A stretch of DNA of 64,000 bases from Pythium myriotylum (taxonomy: Eukaryota; Oomycota; Peronosporomycetes; Pythiales; Pythiaceae): the NCBI GenBank assembly GCA_023091665.1, contig JALJCQ010000033.1:620001-684000 (forward strand), written 5' to 3'. The position numbers and the translations under genes were made by a program. Shown in pieces: positions 19,740 to 30,395 of this stretch; within the stretch, counting starts at the first letter, position 1; every line of letters starts with the position of its first letter. The notes beneath the pieces are model-generated. The model was not told the DNA's origin. It saw nothing but the letters and a program-made list of their open reading frames with translations, and made no database searches.

Positions 19740-22700
19740 ATGGAGCTATTGCAGCATCAGCACCATGTGGAAGACGTTGGTCGTATCTTATTGCAAACTC
19801 AGGACCAGCTCCGCCAGCTTCGCGAGCAGCTCACAGCGCAAAGCAGTGGTGGAGGAGGAGGCAACAACAATGCGAGCGCCGAGATCGAGGAGATCCTGCA
19901 GCGAGCGGAGGACGAGCTGCGAGTGAAGGCTGAGCTCGTGCTCAACAACCATTTCAACAGCAGCCTGGCCAGTCCCACCCGTCGGGAAGGAGATCATCTC
20001 CCTCTTCCGTCCGTTCGCAAACCGCACGGATCACCGAGCACACGTCGGCGCCGGCGTCGAGTACCGACAGATCCATTGGGCGATGGCTCCGACGAATTCG
20101 ATCTCGAGTTCTTCCGCCAGCGATTTCGTGCCAACACCGTTGTAGAACGCAGCGAGTCGGCTGTTGGACCTCCGCGTCGCGGCGGCGGACTCGTTCCAGT
20201 CCATCGCAACGGCAAACTGATCGCCCACAAGACCACTCCGCACGTACGAATCCTGCCGTACCTCAATAAGTACGATGCGACGGCGCCGCGACCCGTCCTC
20301 TCTCCAGCAGACGCCAAGCATGGCGTCCTGAGTCTCATCAACCGAGGCTTCCTACCGCCCGACATCGATCTGACCCCAGCCTTCCAAACTACATCTTCGG
20401 GTGACAGCCGGGACAGCGGCGTGATCAAGAACGAGTCGATCAAGCTCTACCGCCGGGAAGAGCAACCTGTGCGCGCCGTGCCGTACTCGAACCCGACCAA
20501 CTTCAACCTCGCCAACCTCAAGTTCGACATGGCGGCGACGACGCCCACCACCACTCAAGACGGAACCCAGATAACAACCCAGAGCCTCAATGGGTCCCCA
20601 AAACGGACTCTCAACACGGTCACGATCGAATTGCCTAGCGAACGGAGCCCCCGAGAGAAGCTCCAGAGCTTCGAGTCGCCACGCTACGATGACGAGCTCA
20701 ACGGTGGTGATAACTCAGACGCTGACGCGATGAGTGGTGCGGATCGCCCTGCTGACAGTAGCGGGAGTGCCGGAGACAGCGACGCCAACTCAATGGAGGA
20801 TCTGCGCAAGAACGTCGAGAAGATCCGAGGCTACAACGAGTTGCTAGACACGTACAGTCTGCACCAGTTCATCATCCACAAGGGCCGCGCGATGCGCGAG
20901 ACCCCCGAGTTCCAATCGTTTAAGCGAGTCGGCCAGGAGATTTGGGGCAGCATCGAGGAGGTCATCCGCGCGCTTGAGAGCCTGCTCACGCGGTACTTCG
21001 TGCCGCTCGCCTACATCGATGGTCAGCGACTCATGGCGGTCGCGTCCATGGGAATAGTCTCGTTCTCGAAGCCGGAGCTGCTGTCGTGTATCGTCAACGA
21101 AGATCAGGTAGCGTCGCTGCTGCGGCGTCCTGGGCAGCGTTACAAAGGCAAAGACCGCAAGCGCCGCGCGGCCACGACGCTGCAGGCCTTCTTCCGCATG
21201 CTCGTGCTGCGGAACCGGTATCGTCGGGTGTGTCGCAGCGGCGCGAGCGCCATCCGCATCCAGAAGACCTGGCGATCCTACGCGTGCCAGCAGGCGTTAC
21301 GCAGGAGGCTGACCATCCAACGAGAAGAAGAGCTGGGCAAATGGCGCGAGAAGATGGCGCGGCTTCGGTCGCAGTGGCGCGTGATCCAACAGCAGCGACG
21401 CGTGGTCGTCCACGTCCCGTCGATCTCTCTCGACGAGCGCTCGCGACTGTCGCTAGAGAACTTCGCAGCCAAGCAAAACATCCAGCTCTCGCGGCTCGCC
21501 GGCCTCGTGGACGCCAACGTCGAGATCGTCTATGTGTCGCCGTTCGAACTTTCGACCGAGGTTTCGCAGTACGTGGTGAAGCTCCTGCAGCTGGGCGGCG
21601 TGGCGAATGCCGGCTCGCGCGTCAAGATCCTCTTTCCGGAGCACGCAGCACAGTTCCCGGCGCATTTCTCGCTCGCGACGCACTTGCTCTACTCGCCTCA
21701 CTGTCTCCGGCGCATCCGTCGACTGGTCCAGGGCAAAGAAGCCTACCTCGTCATGGGCATGCCTGGGCCCGAGGATCAGCGACTCGCGCTTGCCCTCCAG
21801 CTTCCGGTGCTCGGACTCGAAGACCCTCGAGCCGCGCAGCCGCTCATGACGAGGTCCGGCACGAAGCGGTTCTTTATCAAGGCCGACGTGAACGTGCCCG
21901 TGGGCACGTACGACATCTACGACGTGGACGAGCTGCTCTTCTCGCTCGCCAAGCTCATCATCTCGCATCTCGACCAGAACGCGTGGCTGCTGCGACTCGA
22001 CGCTGATCCCTTCGGCACCGGCGCCGCGCTGTTGGACGTATCAACGCTAACGACACTGCGCGACATCCGGCGCGAGAGGCGCCCGCCCGAGTACTGGAAG
22101 CAGCCTGGCATCCGCGACACAGTGGCGCGCGCGCTACTGCAGGAGCTCGAACGCGAGATCGCGACGCTCGCCAAGCCGAGCCACCCGGAGGTGTTCGGCT
22201 CCTGGGGAGACTTTGCGCAGGCGATCGCCCACTACGGCGTCGTGGTCGAGGCCATGCCAGCCCACGTGATCGGCGTCGTGCGCGCGAACCTCTTCGTCGA
22301 GCCCAGCGGGGACGTGCATGTCATGTCCACGCAAGACGTGCTCTCGCACGGCGCGTCGGCGGTCCAGCGCAAGCGCCGCCCGGTCGCGTTCGCGTTCCCG
22401 CAGACGCTCGTGCCGCACGAGGCGCTCGTCGGCGCCTCACGGGCGATCGGGAGACTGCTCTACGAAGACCACGCGTTCTGCGGCTACGCCAGCGTCGACC
22501 TGCAGCTCTTCCGCGACGAGACGTCCATCCGCGCGACCGAACGGCTCTGGGCCGTGGCTCTCTACCCGTTCCTCACCGACTCGGCCGCGACCTTCGCGAC
22601 CTTCCACGCTCTCCACCGCGGAACGCTCAACGCGTCGACAGGTCAGTACCACCTCGCGACCGCATCGGGCTCGCCGCACCCTGTCAACGAGGAGGCACAA

Positions 22701-23249
22701 GTGCTGTCGAGCGTCGCCGAGAGCCTCGACCGAGTCAGCGCGACGCGCTGCTTCGTCGCCGTCGACTACGTCTTCCATCCGAACGTCTGCACCATGCCCT
22801 ACACCGCCTTCTTCCACACATGCCGACTCCACGGCGTCTGCTTCGACGTCGAGCGATGCGTCGGTACTGTCTTCCAGCTCGTTGACAGTCTCACCGCGGG
22901 AGTCTTCGGAGTCTTCAGCAGTGGAGACACCCCAGTGCAGGCGGCGCAGTACCTGCGAACAGCCTTCGAAGTCATCGGGCGGGAGGTCGGCACGCAGAGC
23001 CTCGTGCACGCGGCAGAAGACGCTGCGGTGGTGCCGAGCGGGAACTTCGCGGAAGCGCTGGGGCTGTTGCGGCATCGCGTGGGCCAGGAGAAGGAGCGAG
23101 AAAAGGAGAAGCGAACGGAGGCGGTCGAGCGAGCGGCGAGGGCTCCAGCGACGCCGAGTCCGGCGCGAGGAGCTGCTGCGGAGGCGACGCCGTTGCTGCG
23201 AGTCGGCAAGGTCGATCAGCTGAGGCGCATGCGGCGCACGTCACAGTGA
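19740..23249 (+). CDS. IQCH: IQ motif-containing protein H (IQCH)-like flagellar protein
   Basis: Single exon, 1169 residues. The first 150 residues include a coiled coil (MELLQHQHHVEDVGRIL) and poly-Gly. Around residues 475-520 are two IQ calmodulin-binding motifs (TLQAFFRMLVLRNRYRR and AIRIQKTWRSYACQQALRRR). Downstream is the ATP-grasp-like half typical of IQCH (VHVPSISLDERSR, LEDPRAAQPLMTRSGTKRFF, KADVNVPVGTYDIYD). IQCH is a ciliary/sperm protein in animals and is conserved in flagellated protists. ATG 19740 is taken as start; an upstream GTG extension is not plausible. It shares a 130-base divergent promoter region with the PH-SNARE gene. Confidence 0.75.
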   Translation: MELLQHQHHVEDVGRILLQTQDQLRQLREQLTAQSSGGGGGNNNASAEIEEILQRAEDELRVKAELVLNNHFNSSLASPTRREGDHLPLPSVRKPHGSPSTRRRRRRVPTDPLGDGSDEFDLEFFRQRFRANTVVERSESAVGPPRRGGGLVPVHRNGKLIAHKTTPHVRILPYLNKYDATAPRPVLSPADAKHGVLSLINRGFLPPDIDLTPAFQTTSSGDSRDSGVIKNESIKLYRREEQPVRAVPYSNPTNFNLANLKFDMAATTPTTTQDGTQITTQSLNGSPKRTLNTVTIELPSERSPREKLQSFESPRYDDELNGGDNSDADAMSGADRPADSSGSAGDSDANSMEDLRKNVEKIRGYNELLDTYSLHQFIIHKGRAMRETPEFQSFKRVGQEIWGSIEEVIRALESLLTRYFVPLAYIDGQRLMAVASMGIVSFSKPELLSCIVNEDQVASLLRRPGQRYKGKDRKRRAATTLQAFFRMLVLRNRYRRVCRSGASAIRIQKTWRSYACQQALRRRLTIQREEELGKWREKMARLRSQWRVIQQQRRVVVHVPSISLDERSRLSLENFAAKQNIQLSRLAGLVDANVEIVYVSPFELSTEVSQYVVKLLQLGGVANAGSRVKILFPEHAAQFPAHFSLATHLLYSPHCLRRIRRLVQGKEAYLVMGMPGPEDQRLALALQLPVLGLEDPRAAQPLMTRSGTKRFFIKADVNVPVGTYDIYDVDELLFSLAKLIISHLDQNAWLLRLDADPFGTGAALLDVSTLTTLRDIRRERRPPEYWKQPGIRDTVARALLQELEREIATLAKPSHPEVFGSWGDFAQAIAHYGVVVEAMPAHVIGVVRANLFVEPSGDVHVMSTQDVLSHGASAVQRKRRPVAFAFPQTLVPHEALVGASRAIGRLLYEDHAFCGYASVDLQLFRDETSIRATERLWAVALYPFLTDSAATFATFHALHRGTLNASTGQYHLATASGSPHPVNEEAQVLSSVAESLDRVSATRCFVAVDYVFHPNVCTMPYTAFFHTCRLHGVCFDVERCVGTVFQLVDSLTAGVFGVFSSGDTPVQAAQYLRTAFEVIGREVGTQSLVHAAEDAAVVPSGNFAEALGLLRHRVGQEKEREKEKRTEAVERAARAPATPSPARGAAAEATPLLRVGKVDQLRRMRRTSQ

Positions 23250-23527
23250 AAGTATTAGCTCGCATTAATTTATAGATATAACGCACTTGACACTCTCTTC
23301 TTCACGAAGGTCGCTCGCGGCCAGATGGGCCTGCGTCCTTTGAAGGAACGCAAACGTGGTGCCCCGCTGCCTCTTGACGGGACGGACTGGACTCAGACGA
23401 GAGCCTGGCGACTGGAGGGCGAACGTGAGCGGCTCGATGGGCTGCGCCTTCACTTGGGCGCGCATCGAATGACCGCTGGCTCTCGACCTCCCTCTATCTT
23501 ACTCCCCAGCCAACGCGACGATGGAGC

Positions 23528-25945
23528 CTACTTGCGTTTCAGAATGCCCACGGGCTTTTCTCGCGGCGCGAAATTCGGCTCGTGTAGCTTGGGTGGTGCG
23601 TAGGTGGTGGTGGTGGTGGAAGCGGTGCGGGTTTTGCCGTTGCTTCCACCGCTACCCCGATCGGACGATGAATTGGACGACGAGGACTCGGTGGTCGAAC
23701 GGTTCGATCGAGAGGAGGTGGTCGCACGCTCCGCAGACGACGAAGAGCCCGAAGCCGTACCTGGAAGGTTGAGCTTCTCACCACGAAGCACTCGCCGAAG
23801 CACCTTCACATGCATGGTCACATCGACGTGGTAAGCCTCTCCCTTGCGCTGCGGGTCAGTGAGCCAGTCGTAGAGAGCCGACGATACGATGTTGTAGGTG
23901 CCGTAGCGGATCGAGATGATGTCGATGAACGCACGACGCAACATACGCACCTCGTCCTTGGTGTACGACAGGCTGTCCATGACATGCTGCTCCGTGATCT
24001 GCGCGTACGGGCCAGAAGCAGCCGTGAAGATGAGCTGGAGAACGGGCAACGCCTTGCGCCACAGCCGAGTGCGACCCTTGCCGAACTTGTCCTCGAAAAT
24101 CTCCTCGTAAATCTCGTACAGAGTCTGCGGGAGATCGTGCAACACATCGACAGGGACTCCGCCTTCAGGTTCCTCCATCCCCGGCTGAGAAAGGGCTTGC
24201 TTCGTGAACTCCAGGTACGAGTAGTTGCCGTTGCTCTTGTTCTTGAGGATTTGCTTCGCTTCAGCCTGGTCGTCCTCGGTGAATCCGGCGACAATGTCGT
24301 TGATAAGAGTCACCGTGTCGTTCACGTAGTTTGCGTTCTTGCCGCTGAAGTCCAACAAAGACGTGACCGGGATCTTACGAGCGAACTCGGGCGATGGCTT
24401 GGTGGTGATGAGGAACCCAAGCCAGGACGGACACTCCGAGATGACCACGGAGAGGAATTCGAGCAGGTCGTTGTAGCCACTGTTGAGCGTGCACTGATCC
24501 AGTCCATCGAAGACAATGAACTTGGAGGTGAGCGGCTCCTCGACCGAGTTGAGCGGGTCCACGAGCACCTTGCGAGCGAGCGCCAGCACGTCCGTCTCCT
24601 CGAGCACGTAGCGCAGGTTGAGGCGCGCGAGCTGCGACTTGAACGTCGGGAGCGAGGCCGTGAGCTGGTTGACGATCGAGAGCAGCACGTTGCGGGGCGT
24701 GCTCTTGGACTTTTTGTCAAACTTGCACAAATGCTGGGCCAAGACCTGTTCGCGGAACCTGTCGCAGACCGCTGCCGCCGCGACTGTCTTGCCCGTGCCG
24801 GCGTCGCCCACGGCCGCGAGCACGAGGTCCGAGCCGACGTTGAAGCGCGAGTCGAGCCACTCCTGGACGCGGTCGAAGACCCACTCGCGCGTGCCGCTCT
24901 CGCGAATGCGGGACTGCACTTGCACATCCGCGGAGAAGTCGATGAGCGGGAACATCTCGTCGATCTGCTCCTGGTGGAGCGGCGTGGACAGCGCGCTGTC
25001 CTCGACGGGCGCGAGCTGCGTGAGCCGCGAGCTCGTGGTGCGCAGGAGCGGCGGGACGCGGTCCTCGCGCGTGGTCGTGATGCGCTCCTTGGTGACCTTG
25101 GACGCGACGGTCGTGGTGCGGCGCGAGATGGTCTCGATCTCCTGCGACGAGAGCTCGGGCGTGGGCGGCGGCGGCTCGACGCCGAGGACGGTCGCCGCGG
25201 CCGCGGTGAACTGGGCGCCGCCCGTCTGCTGGATGATGCTCACGAGCTGCTGGATCGTGCCCTTGAGCATGGTCACTTCCTTGAGCACGTCGTAGCGCGT
25301 GAGGTGCATCTCGTTCATCATCTCGCGGCGGATCGCCTGCATCTCCTGCTTCATCTCGGCGAGCTCGGCACGCAGCGCGTCGCTGCTGGCCGCGGGCATG
25401 GCCACGAGGGGGCTCATGCCGCCGCTGGGCGCGCCGTAGCCGACGGTCGGTGGCGGCGGCGGCGGTCCGCTGCCGACGTACCTGGCCGTGGCGCGGTCGA
25501 CGACTTCTTCCTCGAGCTCGTTGAGCGTCTCGAGGCCGGTGGCGCGCAGGTTCTCGGTGGCGCGCGCGGCGCCCATGGGGGTGGTGGCCGAGCGGTACGA
25601 GTCGGTGGAGCGCGCCGAGCTGCTGCTGTAGCCGCTGTAGCCGCTGTAGGTGCTGCCTTCGTCGTCGTAGCTCATGGCGCTGTCGGTGGAGCGCGTGGAG
25701 CCGAGCGGGTCCATCCGCGCGGAGCCGACCGAGAGCTCGGTGCCGTTGCCGCGCGCGTAGAAGACGTCCTCAACGTCATCGGCGAGCATGGTCGTGCTGG
25801 TCGAGTTGAAGCGCGCGAGGCGGGCGGCCTGCGCCTCGTCGCGCTTGGCGGCCTCGTCGCTCTTGAAGAGCCGCGAGGAGCTGCGCGTGCTGAGCAGCTT
25901 GTGGGACGCGCGCTCCTCCTTGTCCTTGCGCTTGAACTTGAACAT
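23528..25945 (-). CDS. STAND/NACHT-like P-loop NTPase
   Basis: Single exon, 805 residues. The N-terminal 320 residues are low-complexity (Ser/Thr/Pro/Ala, with a Gly-Tyr-Ser run) plus a short helical region (AELKQEMQAIRREMMNEMHL is part of it). A STAND-type NTPase core follows: Walker A GDAGTGKT at about 379-386, Walker B KFIVFDGLDQC at about 474, sensor-like FLITTKPSPEF, and a winged-helix-like region around 620-700. The C-terminal about 80 residues are Ser-rich and basic, ending KPVGILKRK. No WD40, LRR or TPR sensor repeats are present, so it is a core-only STAND protein. STAND NTPases act as signalling switches or scaffolds; the role here is unknown. Confidence 0.7.
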   Translation of the reverse strand: MFKFKRKDKEERASHKLLSTRSSSRLFKSDEAAKRDEAQAARLARFNSTSTTMLADDVEDVFYARGNGTELSVGSARMDPLGSTRSTDSAMSYDDEGSTYSGYSGYSSSSARSTDSYRSATTPMGAARATENLRATGLETLNELEEEVVDRATARYVGSGPPPPPPTVGYGAPSGGMSPLVAMPAASSDALRAELAEMKQEMQAIRREMMNEMHLTRYDVLKEVTMLKGTIQQLVSIIQQTGGAQFTAAAATVLGVEPPPPTPELSSQEIETISRRTTTVASKVTKERITTTREDRVPPLLRTTSSRLTQLAPVEDSALSTPLHQEQIDEMFPLIDFSADVQVQSRIRESGTREWVFDRVQEWLDSRFNVGSDLVLAAVGDAGTGKTVAAAAVCDRFREQVLAQHLCKFDKKSKSTPRNVLLSIVNQLTASLPTFKSQLARLNLRYVLEETDVLALARKVLVDPLNSVEEPLTSKFIVFDGLDQCTLNSGYNDLLEFLSVVISECPSWLGFLITTKPSPEFARKIPVTSLLDFSGKNANYVNDTVTLINDIVAGFTEDDQAEAKQILKNKSNGNYSYLEFTKQALSQPGMEEPEGGVPVDVLHDLPQTLYEIYEEIFEDKFGKGRTRLWRKALPVLQLIFTAASGPYAQITEQHVMDSLSYTKDEVRMLRRAFIDIISIRYGTYNIVSSALYDWLTDPQRKGEAYHVDVTMHVKVLRRVLRGEKLNLPGTASGSSSSAERATTSSRSNRSTTESSSSNSSSDRGSGGSNGKTRTASTTTTTYAPPKLHEPNFAPREKPVGILKRK

Positions 25946-26358
25946 GCCTCACGCGCGAGCAAAACGCCAATGTCGGCGACTCAAGAGCGAGGAAGAGGAA
26001 GAGAGGAAGAGGAAGGGAAGGAGCGTCGCGTGGTCGTCGCGCGTCCGGATCCCTCGGCAGAAAACGAACTTGCCCGGGAGGAATAAAACACGAAAAAAAC
26101 AGACAGGGCGACTGGGGCGAGAGAGAGAGAGAGAGAAAACGCCAGAGCGGATGTACAGTTCGCGCATTCGTTGAAGGGGCGACCGGAGTGATGGTCCCCG
26201 CCTCTGCCGCCGGCACGACGCCCATCACGTGGCGCGAGAGCGTTCAGCGCGTAGAGGCGCGCGCGGCGCCGGGCTCCTTTCCCGCGCGTGGGCCTGCCGA
26301 AGGGAAGCCAATCTGAGACGCGGGGGACGTTCCTTCTATTGACGAGCGTTAGGCGAGC
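25946..26358. other. Intergenic stretch between two minus-strand genes
   Basis: Promoter side of the STAND NTPase gene and terminator side of the coiled-coil gene. It holds a (GA)9 tract at 26119-26136 and a CCAAT pentamer near 26310. I see no ORF with coding character. Confidence 0.5.
26119..26136 (+). repeat. (GA)9 microsatellite
   Basis: Perfect GA tract (CT on the strand of the adjacent gene) about 175 bases upstream of the STAND NTPase start. A CT-rich tract in this place may be a core promoter pyrimidine stretch. Confidence 0.85.
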
Positions 26359-27915
26359 TCACGACATGCCCGGAGGCGGCGCCGGGCGCGAGCCGCGGCC
26401 AGCCGGCGGAGCCAGTCCGGTCGCGACGATCGACCGGAGCTGCGTTGTCTACGCCACGGCAGCTGAGATTAACGCACAACGAGGCACGCGCCGCGAATAA
26501 GAAAATGGACCCACCTCGGCCTGCAAGTTGAGACACATCTGGCGGAACATGGTCACTTCGTTCTGAAGAGTGGCGATCACGCCTGCGATTGTAGGTAGCC
26601 AGACGTCAGATCCACCAATGCCCACACCAACAAGACAACTCAGGAGTGACGAACCAGCGTCGCGCTGCAGCTGCTCCTGCAACGAGCGGTTCGCGAGCTG
26701 TCGGCCAGACCAAACGACAACACGTGAGCATCACCCTAGCGTCAAGGCGCTACGCCCACCAATCCCCGCACCGTGAGCTGCGTGTTGTGCTGCTGGAAAC
26801 GAACGAGCTGGTCCATCATCTCCGCCACAGCGATTTGGCGGCTCACCTGCGTCGAACACCAATTGTCAACGAAAGTGGCCATTGGCCGGAGCCTCCAATC
26901 AAGCGGTGTACCTGGCCATCGGCTCTCGTCACTGTGATGTGCGTAGGAGAATAAATAGCTCCAAGATCGCTGTGCCCGTTCTGTTGTTGAGGCTGCGTAG
27001 ACGGTGGAGATCCTCCAGATGGCTACGATAAACGCGGACGTTCGTCAGGTACATCCGGGAAAAGTCGAGAGTGGGCTGTACACTCACTGCAAGTTCCTCC
27101 TTGGGTGAGTTGGACACAGGAGCTGGAGCAGAAGCTGGGGCAGGAGTCGAGGCCGGGGCGGGGGCCGGGGCAGATGATGTACTGACTCGTGCATGGGGCG
27201 CAACGTACGGGGCCGACTTTGTCTTCTCCGCTGGTGCTGGGGCAGGGGTTTTCGCTGGTTTAGGAGTTGGAGCTGCCGGCGCAGATTTCGCTGCAGGCTT
27301 TCTAGTGGTCGCTGCAGAAGGTGCAGGGGGCTTGCCTTTGGATACAATCTCCGGAGGAGAGGGTGCGGACGCCTGCGATGGTCGGCAGCGTCATGACCGA
27401 GTTAGCAGGGGACGATGCACTTCAAAGCCGACTAATGGCTACATACCTCCGGTTTGGTGGCTACCTTAGCAGCGCCATTCGGCGTGGCATTGGACTTCGC
27501 CGCTGCTGCAAAAGACATCGGGAGGGGCTCTTTTTTGTCGTTACGTGGAGTTTCCGCTGCTGGCTGGGGTGATGGTGGGGTGACTTGTTCTGGCTCGGCG
27601 ACGCTGATCGGCTGTGGAGACGGCGGGGCGGCCGTTGACTTGCCCTTGGACTTCTTCGAGGTCGAGACGGAGCACATCGCTAGCTCTTTGAGCAGAGAGT
27701 TTTCACTGCGCCACAGCGACATGTGAGTCGTCGGTCGCGTTGCAGTCGCAGGGCCTTGCTCACCTGCTCTTCTTCTTCCTGCTGTTCTTCTTCTTGGCCT
27801 TCTGCTTCTCCTTCTGCTCCTGCTCGTGCTGCGCGCGCTCGTCCGCACTGCCATCTGAGTCCAAGTCCTGGAACGCCAGGAACGCGCTGTTCTTCTTCGT
27901 CAGTCGGCTCGCCAT
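26359..27915 (-). CDS. Ala/Pro-rich protein with terminal coiled coils (unrecognised)
   Basis: About eight exons on the minus strand giving roughly 380 residues. The N-terminus is charged (MASRLTKKNSAFLAFQDLD, then an Lys/Glu/Gln-rich stretch ending KKKNSRKKKSS), followed by a helix ENSLLKELAM. The centre is a long Pro/Ala/Ser/Lys low-complexity linker (for example APAPAPASTPAPASAPAP). The C-terminal third, from small exons, is coiled coil (RQIAVAEMMDQLVRFQQHN, NRSLQEQLQRD, VIATLQNEVTMFRQMCLN), and the end is PPPGMS. The charged N-terminus plus C-terminal coil loosely recalls G kinase-anchoring protein 1, but this is weak. Every intron used has GT-AG ends and keeps frame. Start ATG 27915 is the first in the coding frame. 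Confidence 0.5.
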
Positions 27916-28092
27916 CGTGGTCGCTCGGTGGGGGTCTCGGGGATGTCCGCTTGCTTTTGCTGTGACCGACCAATCCAGAACATCACGCGTTGGCCGAAAT
28001 GGTCGCCCGCCACCGTTTCATTGGTTCCTTTCGAAAGAATCTGCGCCACACCACTCCTACTTCAAATACCTCGATAGAATGGCGCTATGGCA

Positions 28093-30168
28093 CTATTCAT
28101 ATGTCTCCGGAAACTTGACTTCAACTGCGCGGGGCGATTCGGGTGACCACGCGCGTTCCTCACCACCTGCGAGGATGACATCGATCTCCCGGCAGGAAAG
28201 AGACAGGGAATCGATTGCAGCGAAGAGCTCGACAGAGTTCGTGGTCTGGTGCAGCACTGTCAGTTCCAGACGACAGTATAAACTTCGCGTTCAAGCCCAG
28301 CCACGCACCTTGGGGATGTGGTGGAGGAACCGCATTATTTGTTCCGACTCCATTCCAAGGAGGCGGTCTTCATAGAGAGTAAGAATACCTTCAAGGATGA
28401 ACTCTTAGCAGGTATCCACAATGATCTGACTTCACAAGCTTCACGCACCCATGCTTGCTTGGAAAAAGAAAGGCGTGCCAAGAAGAACGAAGCAGTCCCA
28501 GAGTCGGAATGCGAGGCTCAAGGGAAGGCAGCGAGTGAACAGCGTCAGCGCCCTACACAGATAGCCAGATTTAGAGTTGAACCAGTCTACTTGTGAAGGA
28601 AAGTACGAACCAATCGACGGCGTACATCTGAGCGTCGATGCCAGAGCTTTGGAAGTGTGCGAAGAGCTGAGGGAGCTCGAACTCAAAGATCCGGTCGTAT
28701 GCGTGAATGTAATGGAACGTCTGCAAGGCATGAAACATGTAAAATCGGGTCGACACTGGGTGAGAAAGAGAACAAGGTCATTCGTCGTACCCGCTTCTCC
28801 TCCATTCGGAACATGTCGAAGAAAACGCTGTTACTCATCAGCGAGACCATTGCCTTGAACGCTGTGAAACTATCCATGTGAAAGCACAACGCTGCGGCAA
28901 GGTAGCTCATGCCTTGGACGTAACCCAAGTCCGGCCGGTAGCAGCCGTAAGCCTCCAGCACTTCCACTGTCCTTGTTGTACCATCTGCGCCGGTTTGAAA
29001 GAGGGGGTGGTGACCGAAGGTTCGAGGCATGTCGACAGTCACAAGGCGAATATTCCGTTCGCCGTGGGATACCAACTTCTCGGCAACCTCAACAGCGTCG
29101 AGAAGGATGGTATTCTTGAGCAGCTCGGTTCTTTCTACCTCGTCATCCTTGTATTCGTTCTGGCTGATTCCATCCCGCAGAATAGGCGAATTTCCGCTGT
29201 TCGTGGTTTTCATACTTGACTCGAGTATCGATTGCTTGAGCCCGGCAATATCTGTCTCTCTTCTGATTGCCATTTCTCGTTGCACAGCCTGCGCTCTCGT
29301 CTTGCAGATGTTGAAAAGTTCTTCGTTGATTTGAAGCCGGTTGCCGAGTATCCACGCCCACACGCGTCCTCGAAGCTCTTTTGGGACCCCCGCGAAGCAC
29401 AACCCCTCTAACTGTGGCTGATCACTTTTGTCCCTGTGGGTAAGCATGTCGTTTACCCAGACTTCTGTGAAGGATTTCTTGAGCTTTGGTAGCTGCCTCC
29501 GCTTTCGTTCATCCTTCCGATCTTTCGAAACCCGCTTGCGCCTCTTTCGTGCCTTCAAAGCCGAAGATGAAGCAGTGCTGATAGACGGTTCTGATGCTGG
29601 ACGCTGAAGTATGGGAATGTTCGCAGTCGATCCCATACCGAGACTTCCGGTGATTGAGTGGTGACTAGTATCTTGTTGGAGAGAGCGCATAGCCATCACC
29701 CACTTGGCACGCTCCTGCTCCGTCGCTGCGCTCAAAAAGATCCGACGCATGGGTGATCGCAGTTCGATGACGTGATTTCCTGGATGCACCACAGCATTTT
29801 GGTCGTCTACCTAATTGGCACCATCACACACGGTTGAGATCTCTCTGGGAACTCTAGGTGGTCAATGCCAACGCACAACGTTGACACTGTGCATGGCTGC
29901 ACAGAGCCGGAACTTCTTGCCAGATTTCTTGGAGTAGAATAGATCGCTCTGCACGCCACGAGCGTGTTAACAAAGGGACGTTGCGGCCCTGAACGGAGAC
30001 GTACCTTGGAGAGAATGAAGTAGCGCACTTTCCAGAGCTTGAGGTGTTTGCTCTACAGAATCGCGAATCTCTCTGAGCCCCCGTTCCCATGATCCGAGGC
30101 GCCGAGCCCTCGCGTCGCACCCTCTTGTGGAGGTATCCTTGCAGCACGGCCTCACTGGACCCGCTCAT
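28093..30168 (-). CDS. PH-TBC domain Rab GTPase-activating protein
   Basis: Eight exons on the minus strand: 30168-30121, 30052-30005, 29948-29880, 29810-28791, 28720-28611, 28552-28449, 28388-28309 and 28245-28093, giving 543 aa. The N-terminus is a PH domain split over four exons (LQGYLHKR, SKHLKLWKVRYFILSK, SGKKFRLCA, ... ERAKWVMAMRSL). A basic, Ser-rich linker follows. The TBC domain begins near GLCFAGVPKELRGRVWAWILGN and carries the arginine-finger motif VTVDMPRTF, the glutamine-finger motif LGYVQGMSYL, FHYIHAYDRIFEFELPQL, and DWALTLFTRCLPLSLAFRLWD. TBC proteins switch off Rab GTPases in membrane traffic. Splice sites were chosen so the TBC motifs stay continuous. Intron lengths are 58-70 nt. 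Confidence 0.85.
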
Positions 30169-30395
30169 TCTCCACGGAGGCCGCTTCTTAGATCCGTCGC
30201 GATCGCGACTCCATGCACGCACGCGTGCTGAACGTCGCTCCGGCTCGGTTGTTGCACTGGCAGGCCAGCGTGCCAGCGAGTGCGCCACAACTCTCTCTGG
30301 GTCAGGCCCAGATCTCGCTCTCCATGAGGTTTTTCGTTTCGCGATGCAATCAGAAAAGAAGCCGTCGAACCCAGACCGGCAGTGGGCCAAGCACG

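Noticed and set aside
23810..26086. 758-codon open frame on the plus strand
   Set aside because: Antisense to the STAND NTPase gene, which has Walker motifs and normal composition; the plus-strand product is Arg/Glu/Leu low-complexity.
28721..28790. CACCCAG near 28756 as acceptor in the TBC gene
   Set aside because: It makes a 35-nt intron and shifts the TBC frame; the TTGCAG acceptor at 28721 keeps the TBC motif.
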